A DNA stretch of 64,000 nucleotides from Pseudidiomarina sediminum DSM 21906 (GTDB lineage: Bacteria > Pseudomonadota > Gammaproteobacteria > Enterobacterales > Alteromonadaceae). Positions 58,512 through 64,000 of this stretch are shown piece by piece. The position numbers and the translations under genes are program-made. The stretch covers positions 1,350,376 through 1,414,375 of the forward strand of contig NZ_KE383983.1 of the NCBI RefSeq assembly GCF_000423165.1, given 5' to 3'. Under the pieces are notes generated by a model. The model was not told the DNA's origin. It did no database searches and worked only from the letters and a program-made list of their open reading frames with translations. How positions within the stretch are numbered: position 1 is the first letter of the stretch; each line of letters starts with the position of its first letter.

Positions 58512-58772
58512 ATGAGCAAAACCTTTAAAGTCCGCGTCAACGGTCAGCACGAGCTGACCGTTGATCCATCCGACGGCTCTCTTCTTGAAGCTATGGAGCG
58601 TGCGGGTATCGAAACACGCTATCATTGTCGCGATGGTTTTTGCGGGGCCTGTCGTACGCAAGTTAAAAGCGGCGATATCGATTACATCAATGAACCGCTC
58701 GCCATCGTTCGTCCAGGTGACTGTCTCGCCTGCTGTTGTGTACCAGCCTCAGACCTTGAGATTGATCACTAA
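58512..58772 (+). CDS. yfaE: 2Fe-2S ferredoxin YfaE, NrdB maintenance
   Basis: This 86-residue plant-type ferredoxin has the cluster cysteines in HCRDGFCGACRT and LACCCVP. In E. coli, YfaE keeps the diiron site of NrdB reduced and supports radical regeneration. It starts five bases after nrdB, the conserved position, so it is certainly co-expressed. Confidence 0.95.
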   Translation: MSKTFKVRVNGQHELTVDPSDGSLLEAMERAGIETRYHCRDGFCGACRTQVKSGDIDYINEPLAIVRPGDCLACCCVPASDLEIDH

Positions 58773-58877
58773 TCGATTTTTTCGATTCGCCCAATAGAAC
58801 AACAACCATAGCGAAATGCACCTGATTCAGGCAAAATAGACGCCGTTGTTATGCATCATTCAAATGTGGGAGTACGC

Positions 58878-59144
58878 ATGTTTACAGTTATTTTTGGCCG
58901 CCCTGGCTGCCCTTTCTGTGTTCGCGCTGAACAAATTGCCAAAAAACTTAGCGAAGATCGTGATGATTTTGAATACCGTTACATCGATATGCATGAAGAA
59001 GGTATAAGCAAAGCGGACTTAGAAAAAACCGTCGGCGCACCAGTACAAACCGTGCCGCAAATCTTTATCGATGAGCGACACATTGGTGGTTGTACCGAAT
59101 TTGAAGCTTACGCACGCGAGAACTTAGGTCTTTACGCTGCTTAA
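58878..59144 (+). CDS. grxA: Glutaredoxin 1 (GrxA type)
   Basis: From the ATG at 58878 (GGGAG six bases upstream) this is 88 residues. The dithiol active site is CPFC in GRPGCPFCVRA, followed by the TVPQIFID cis-proline loop and HIGGCTEF glutathione site. GrxA is the classic hydrogen donor of class Ia ribonucleotide reductase, and it lies 105 bases after yfaE on the same strand. In E. coli grxA is unlinked from nrdAB, so the linkage here is informative. The gene end overlaps the end of the convergent hrpA by 21 bases. Confidence 0.95.
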   Translation: MFTVIFGRPGCPFCVRAEQIAKKLSEDRDDFEYRYIDMHEEGISKADLEKTVGAPVQTVPQIFIDERHIGGCTEFEAYARENLGLYAA

Positions 59145-62100
59145 GGCTTGTTGAACCCGCTTTTCGGAAATCGGATAGCGGGTTCCTAATTGCTGCGCAA
59201 AAAAGCTCACCCGTAACTCTTCTAACATCCAACGAATCGCTTTCACCTCTTCCGCTACAGGCTGATTGTGCGGTTGCTTAGTTAACACCTGCTGATAGGC
59301 CTGCTGCAACTTTTCCATAGTCAGCATATGTAAACGATCACGATTAGGGTCGACCGGGAGCTTCTCTAACCGACGCTCAATAGCTTTCAGATAACGCCCA
59401 ATATCGCTTAATCGCTCTGCCCCACAATCACTGACAAAGCCCGGGTACACCAAAGCATCGAGCTGCGCTTTAATATCGGCGTGCGCTTTGATCTGATCCA
59501 ACGGCACCGAGCCCTTCAACTGTTTACGAATCGCTTGAGTGAGCATCAAGCAGGGTTCGACCTGTTGCGCAATTGCAGTCACCCTTTCGTTGAGTTCGCC
59601 ACGAGCAAGCTCGGCAAGGGCACGAAAAGAGGCTTCATCGCGAATTGGCTGGGCACCAATAAGTTCATCGAGCGCTGCCTCAATACAGTCGTTAATCAAC
59701 GCATCGACTTTACCCCAAGGATTGTAATACAGCGCTAACTTGGCCTTGTTCGACAAGCTTTGCTGTAAATACCGAACCGGTGACGGCAACTGCGCGCGCA
59801 GCAATTTACGTACGGCGCGATGGTGCGCTAACGCGGCCTGCTGGGGGTTATCGAATAACGTCTCACGAACACCTTCGCTAACGACTTCAAGCGCCGGATA
59901 CGCTTTTACTGCATAGCCTCGTTGCTGCCGCTCACGCATTTCTGGCAAACGCCCAAACGCCCAATCATCGGCGACTTTTGCCTTAGGTTGTTGTGCTACC
60001 GCTTGCCGCAATGCGTGTTGCACACGCCCTTGCAGTTGCTGCTGCAGCGCGGTTAAGTCACGCCCTTGCGCCACGACCTTGCCTTTGTCATCTTCAATCA
60101 CAAAACGCATCTGCAAATGCGTGCTGATTTGCGTGGCATCCCATGCCTCAGCAGGCACAGTCACCCCCGACATGCGTCGTAACTTGTCCGTCAAAGCTTC
60201 GAGTAACGGTCGTTGCAAGGCTTCCGTCGCGCCATTGTCCTGTAAAAAGGCCTGCGCATAGTTAGGTGCAGGCACAAAATGGCGACGTAAGGTTTTCGGC
60301 AACGACTTAATCCACTGCACCACAAGTGCTTCACGCAATGCTGGCACTTGCCAATCAAAGCCCTCGGCACTGAGCTGGTTCACGAGCGTGAGCGGCACAT
60401 GCACACTCACGCCATCCGCTTCGGTACCGGGTTCAAATTGGTAACTAAGTGGCAAGCGCAAGTCGCCCTGTTGCCAGGTGTCAGGATAATCGGCAGCAGT
60501 GACGTGTTCCGCGCTTTGTGCCATCAAGTCATCACGTTCAAAATACAACAAGCGCGGTTGCTGCTTCGCCGCTTTATGCCACCATCCCGCCAGCAACTGC
60601 TGATTGTAAATCCCCTCAGGAATATGGGCATCGTAAGCTTGAAACAGCGCCTCATCATCGACCAAAATATCACGGCGGCGCGATTTATCTTCCAACTCAC
60701 GAATACTGCTGATCAACGCTTGGTTGTGCGCGATAAAAGGCAGTTTGCGTGTCAGCTGCGCATTCACCAAGCCTTCGCGAATAAAAATCTCTCGGGCAGA
60801 AACAGGATCCACTGGCCCATACTGTACGCGGCGTCTAGGGACGATAATCAGCCCATATAAGGTCACTTGCTCATCGGCGACGACCGAGCCAGACTTCTTC
60901 GCGAAATGTGGCTCAAAGTAGTTCCGTTTTACCAAGTGCTGGGCAGCAGGTTCGACCCATTCAGGTTCAATCTTGGCATTCACTCGCGCAAACAAGCGGC
61001 TGGTTTCAACCAACTCCGCTGCCATCACCCATTTCGGTGGCTTTTTAAATAAACCAGAACCCGGGAACACATAAAACTTACGATTACGCGCACCAAGGAA
61101 CTCATGCCCTTCTTCCTTAGTGCCTAGATGGGAGAGTAAGCCCGTCAATAACGCGCGATGCACTGCCTCATAATTGGCAGGCTCTTGATTGATGCGAAAC
61201 CCTAAGCCGCGCACGGTTTGCCGAATTTGGCTGTAAACATCCTGCCATTCGCGCACCCGCATAAAGTGCAATAATTCACTTTTCAGTTGTTTTCTAAATT
61301 GTGATTTCGATAACTCGCGTTGTTTTTCCCGCAAGTACTCCCAGAGCTTCAAATAACTCATAAAGTCGGAGTCTTTATCGTGAAAACGCTGGTGCAATTC
61401 GTCCGCTTTTTGTTTCGCTTGCTGCGGGCGTTCACGTGGGTCTTGAATACTTAACGCCGCAGTGATGACCATCACCTCTTGCATACAACCAAACTCATTT
61501 GCGGCCAACACCATCCGAGCGAGACGCGGGTCAATCGGCAAACTGGCCAACTGGCGCCCCACGGCCGTGAGTTGTGGGCCTTGCGGCGCATTACGACGAC
61601 GGCTGCGACCGAGTTTCAGGGCGTGTAGTTCCTGCAACAAGCTCATGCCGTCTTTAATGAAGCGCTCGTCAGGACGGTCAATAAAAGGAAATTTGCGAAT
61701 GTCACCAAGCTTGGCCGCTGTCATTTGCAGAATAACTGCCGCTAAATTGGTCCGTAAAATCTCCGGTTCGGTGTACTCCGGACGTTGTAAGAAGTCTTCT
61801 TCGCTGTACAAACGAATACAGATACCAGGAGCGACCCGACCACAACGCCCCATGCGCTGGTTTGCGCTGGCTTGCGAGACTTTTTCAATCGGCAAACGCT
61901 GCACTTTGGTGCGATAACTGTAACGGCTGATCCGCGCCGTGCCCGGATCAATCACGTAGCGAATGCCCGGCACCGTCAATGAGGTTTCGGCAACGTTGGT
62001 CGCAATCACGATACGACGCATGCCATGCGGCTGAAACACACGGTTTTGTTCCGCCGAGGACAAGCGTGCAAACAACGGCAACAATTCGGTGTTGGGTAAA

Positions 62101-62846
62101 TCAAGATCACCTAACGCTTCCGCGAAATCGCGAATTTCACGTTCACCTGAAGCAAACACTAAGATGTCACCGCTGGCTTCACGGTACAGCTCGGTCACCG
62201 CTTCACACACCCCTTGCACCACGTCACCGCTGTCATCATCGCCTTCCAGTGGACGGTAACGCACTTCCACTGGATACGTCCGGCCGCTGACAGACAAAAT
62301 GGGCGCGTTATTAAAGTGCTTGGCGAAACGTTCGGTTTCAATGGTCGCCGAGGTAATAATGAGCTTTAAATCAGGTCGCTTAGGCAAAATCTTCGCCAAC
62401 ACACCGAGTAAGAAATCGATGTTTAAGCTGCGCTCATGGGCTTCATCAATAATCAAGGCATCATATTGCTTGAGCAAGCGATCATTCTGCAGCTCCGCCA
62501 GCAACATGCCATCGGTGACCAATTTAATGGCGGTGGTGGGCGCGGTTTGATCTTGGAAACGTACTTTATAGCCGACGGTTTCGCCAAGTGGCGTCTGCAA
62601 TTCTTCGGCAATCCTCTGCGCAACGCTACGCGCAGCAAGACGTCGAGGTTGCGTATGGCCAATCAGGGTGCCTTCTTCCGCTCGGCCATAGCCTAGTTCA
62701 AGCAACATTTTGGGTAACTGGGTGGTTTTACCAGACCCCGTCTCACCCGCGACAATCACCACTTGGTGCTCACGAATGGCTTTTTGGATCTCTTCTTTGG
62801 CCTGAACGACCGGTAAATCACTTGGAAATTGGATGGTAGAATGCAC
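59124..62846 (-). CDS. hrpA: ATP-dependent RNA helicase HrpA
   Basis: This 1240-residue DEAH-box helicase (E. coli 1300) has Walker A GETGSGKTTQ (35-44), DEAHERS, SATIETERF and the motif VI QRMGRCGRVAPG. HA2, OB-fold and long DUF3418 C-terminal regions follow. HrpA acts on RNA and rescues stalled or colliding ribosomes in E. coli. Start is a GTG at 62846 with AGGA upstream. Its 3' end overlaps grxA by 21 bases. Confidence 0.96.
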   Translation of the reverse strand: MHSTIQFPSDLPVVQAKEEIQKAIREHQVVIVAGETGSGKTTQLPKMLLELGYGRAEEGTLIGHTQPRRLAARSVAQRIAEELQTPLGETVGYKVRFQDQTAPTTAIKLVTDGMLLAELQNDRLLKQYDALIIDEAHERSLNIDFLLGVLAKILPKRPDLKLIITSATIETERFAKHFNNAPILSVSGRTYPVEVRYRPLEGDDDSGDVVQGVCEAVTELYREASGDILVFASGEREIRDFAEALGDLDLPNTELLPLFARLSSAEQNRVFQPHGMRRIVIATNVAETSLTVPGIRYVIDPGTARISRYSYRTKVQRLPIEKVSQASANQRMGRCGRVAPGICIRLYSEEDFLQRPEYTEPEILRTNLAAVILQMTAAKLGDIRKFPFIDRPDERFIKDGMSLLQELHALKLGRSRRRNAPQGPQLTAVGRQLASLPIDPRLARMVLAANEFGCMQEVMVITAALSIQDPRERPQQAKQKADELHQRFHDKDSDFMSYLKLWEYLREKQRELSKSQFRKQLKSELLHFMRVREWQDVYSQIRQTVRGLGFRINQEPANYEAVHRALLTGLLSHLGTKEEGHEFLGARNRKFYVFPGSGLFKKPPKWVMAAELVETSRLFARVNAKIEPEWVEPAAQHLVKRNYFEPHFAKKSGSVVADEQVTLYGLIIVPRRRVQYGPVDPVSAREIFIREGLVNAQLTRKLPFIAHNQALISSIRELEDKSRRRDILVDDEALFQAYDAHIPEGIYNQQLLAGWWHKAAKQQPRLLYFERDDLMAQSAEHVTAADYPDTWQQGDLRLPLSYQFEPGTEADGVSVHVPLTLVNQLSAEGFDWQVPALREALVVQWIKSLPKTLRRHFVPAPNYAQAFLQDNGATEALQRPLLEALTDKLRRMSGVTVPAEAWDATQISTHLQMRFVIEDDKGKVVAQGRDLTALQQQLQGRVQHALRQAVAQQPKAKVADDWAFGRLPEMRERQQRGYAVKAYPALEVVSEGVRETLFDNPQQAALAHHRAVRKLLRAQLPSPVRYLQQSLSNKAKLALYYNPWGKVDALINDCIEAALDELIGAQPIRDEASFRALAELARGELNERVTAIAQQVEPCLMLTQAIRKQLKGSVPLDQIKAHADIKAQLDALVYPGFVSDCGAERLSDIGRYLKAIERRLEKLPVDPNRDRLHMLTMEKLQQAYQQVLTKQPHNQPVAEEVKAIRWMLEELRVSFFAQQLGTRYPISEKRVQQALSSVKT

Positions 62847-62904
62847 GCCCTATCCTGACTTAAACATCTGAAAGGCGTTAGTTTAACAGCGTGCTGGCTG
62901 TATG

Positions 62905-63327
62905 TTAACGCTGACGGTAGGAATCTTGAAAGAAGCTGTCAATGGCAGCCAACACGTCAGTACGAGTGATCACGCCGACCAGTTGTTTGGTTTCATCATC
63001 AAGCACGGGGTAGACTTTCGGTTTGTTGGCATCCATTCGCTGCGCCACATCGGCAATCGAGTCATCGGCAAATACTGTGAGCACGTCGCCGTGATACATA
63101 CAATCACCTACCGTGGCCGACATTTCGTTATGATAGGTGCCACGTAACATTGCCGCCAAACAGTCTTGTTCCGATAAGAAGCCAATCACACGTTGCGCGG
63201 CATCGACCACTGGACCGCCGCGCTGACGCGATTGCAGCAGCCGTTCAACGGCTGCTTCGACAGGCAACTGCTCAGTGAACACCACTGGCCGACGGTTCAT
63301 GAAAACACTCACTTTCATCGATTGCAT
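62905..63327 (-). CDS. CBS-domain protein
   Basis: This 140-residue protein consists of two CBS repeats: about 6-62 (FMNRRPVVFTEQLPVEAAV) and about 76-134 (CMYHGDVLTVFADDSIADVA). Such pairs bind adenine nucleotides or SAM and act as energy-sensing modules. No catalytic domain is attached. I kept the first ATG because GAGG lies seven bases upstream. It lies 58 bases upstream of hrpA on the same strand. Confidence 0.88.
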   Translation of the reverse strand: MQSMKVSVFMNRRPVVFTEQLPVEAAVERLLQSRQRGGPVVDAAQRVIGFLSEQDCLAAMLRGTYHNEMSATVGDCMYHGDVLTVFADDSIADVAQRMDANKPKVYPVLDDETKQLVGVITRTDVLAAIDSFFQDSYRQR

Positions 63328-63360
63328 GGGGTCACCTCATTTGGCTGCTAGTACCTGATT

Positions 63361-64000
63361 TCAGTATAGTTCATCCTGATAAATCGCAACGTTAATTTCA
63401 CCGTTACCGACCTGACTGGCGCGGTACATACCTTCGGTATTAAACGGCATGTGCACGTTGCCCTTGCCATCCACAATGATCACGCCGCCAGTTCCGCCTT
63501 TTGGCAATAGCACATCATGAATGACCGTATCACCGGCTTCTTGTACGCTTTCACCTAAGTATTTCACCCGGCTACAAATATCAGCCGCTACATGGTAACG
63601 AATAAAATACTCACCGTGACCTGTCGCCGATACCGCACAACTGGCATTGTCAGCCCACGTGCCCGCGCCGATAATTGGCGAGTCACCCACCCGACCATAA
63701 CGTTTCGCCGTCATGCCACCAGTTGAGGTTGCCGCCGCAAGGTTGCCCTCTTGATCAAGTGCAACCGCGCCCACAGTGCCATACTTGTATTTGTTGTCGA
63801 GCTCGACATAAGCCTGCTTATCTGCCTTGCCAAGCTTTTCCTTGGCGGTTTGTAGCTGTTGGTAGCGGCGTTCGGTGTTGAAGTAGCTATTTTCCACCAA
63901 CGCCAGTTGCTGTTCAGCCGCAAAAGCTTCGGCGCCTTCTCCGCTTAACATGACATGCACCGAGTTTTCCATCACGCTACGCGCGAGTTCAATCGGACTC
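63361..64000 (-). CDS. Isoaspartyl peptidase/type-2 L-asparaginase (5' end cut)
   Basis: The visible 213 codons form the C-terminal two thirds of an Ntn-hydrolase of the IaaA family; the frame continues past the window edge. The autoprocessing site with nucleophile Thr is in YGTVGAVALD, followed by AATSTGGMTAKRYGRVGDSP and GTGGVIIVDGKG. The SPIELARSVMENSVHVML segment at the edge is typical family sequence. It degrades isoaspartyl dipeptides and L-asparagine, in keeping with the peptide-degrading profile of the window. Confidence 0.93.
   Translation of the reverse strand, partial: SPIELARSVMENSVHVMLSGEGAEAFAAEQQLALVENSYFNTERRYQQLQTAKEKLGKADKQAYVELDNKYKYGTVGAVALDQEGNLAAATSTGGMTAKRYGRVGDSPIIGAGTWADNASCAVSATGHGEYFIRYHVAADICSRVKYLGESVQEAGDTVIHDVLLPKGGTGGVIIVDGKGNVHMPFNTEGMYRASQVGNGEINVAIYQDELY

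Noticed and set aside
58773-58800. AATCG-ATTTTTT-CGATT repeat after yfaE considered as a terminator
   Set aside because: The stem is only five AT-rich pairs and the T-run lies in the loop, not after the stem.
60348-60860. 170-codon plus-strand frame inside hrpA
   Set aside because: Fully antisense to the conserved hrpA coding sequence and without recognisable motifs.
1-64000. CRISPR arrays, insertion-sequence ends, rRNA genes
   Set aside because: No regularly spaced repeats, no transposase gene and no ribosomal RNA sequence were seen.

Overview
The window is an ordinary gammaproteobacterial chromosome segment with one short AT-rich accessory patch. The set of genes (yejKLM, metG/mrp/dcd, rlmI, lapAB-pyrF, the gyrA-serC-hisC-aroA-cmk-rpsA-ihfB block, ubiG next to an HAD phosphatase, nrdAB-yfaE-grxA, hrpA), the many secreted metallopeptidases (two M28, one M14), the rhombosortase and the moderate GC content suggest a marine Alteromonadales bacterium, most likely in or near the Idiomarinaceae. 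The genus is an inference from gene content and protein flavour, not the result of a search.

Layout. 1-3087: yejK (cut by the window edge), yejL, yejM and a tRNA-Pro(GGG). 3088-6462: AT-rich patch directly behind the tRNA, holding a decayed reading frame, a possible structured RNA, a 504-residue multidomain protein of unknown role and a small four-helix membrane protein; no integrase and no repeated tRNA end is visible. 6463-12725 (all minus): a DUF3482 GTPase/DUF2868 membrane pair, an ECF sigma/anti-sigma operon that also carries a YbjQ-type protein, and an ABC exporter. 12836-15794: a tightly overlapping CstA / cory-CC-star / ArsA-type ATPase cassette. 15791-18216 (minus): TM protein, M28 peptidase and YqaA-type membrane protein. 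18268-22625: an RND efflux operon with a palindromic operator over its promoter. 22674-31418: small membrane proteins, an M28 lipoprotein with a DUF192 partner, a DUF4382 lipoprotein, and a YvcK-type protein with a large M14 carboxypeptidase-like enzyme. 31520-41710: DoxX, dcd, mrp, metG, rlmI, HIT, DUF1499, msrB, ggt, rhombosortase and a ComEA-like protein. 41795-53101: a nearly continuous 11-kb minus-strand block pyrF-lapB-lapA-ihfB-rpsA-cmk-aroA-hisC-serC-gyrA (listed from low to high coordinate, transcribed in the reverse order). 53269-59144: ubiG, HAD phosphatase, then class Ia ribonucleotide reductase with its ferredoxin and glutaredoxin behind two likely NrdR boxes. 59124-64000: hrpA, a CBS-domain protein and the C-terminal part of an isoaspartyl peptidase.

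How genes work together. YejM (LapC) and LapB both belong to the LpxC/lipopolysaccharide control circuit. Mrp, YfaE and GrxA serve Fe-S and thiol metabolism, the latter two directly feeding the NrdAB enzyme. SerC, HisC and AroA are amino-acid biosynthesis genes embedded among replication and translation genes. The peptidases, Ggt and CstA fit a peptide- and amino-acid-consuming lifestyle.

The most interesting targets are the CstA/CC-star/ArsA cassette, in which both small partners carry cysteines only at their extreme C-terminus, and the unassigned 504-residue protein with a DUF6883-like central domain in the tRNA-linked patch.
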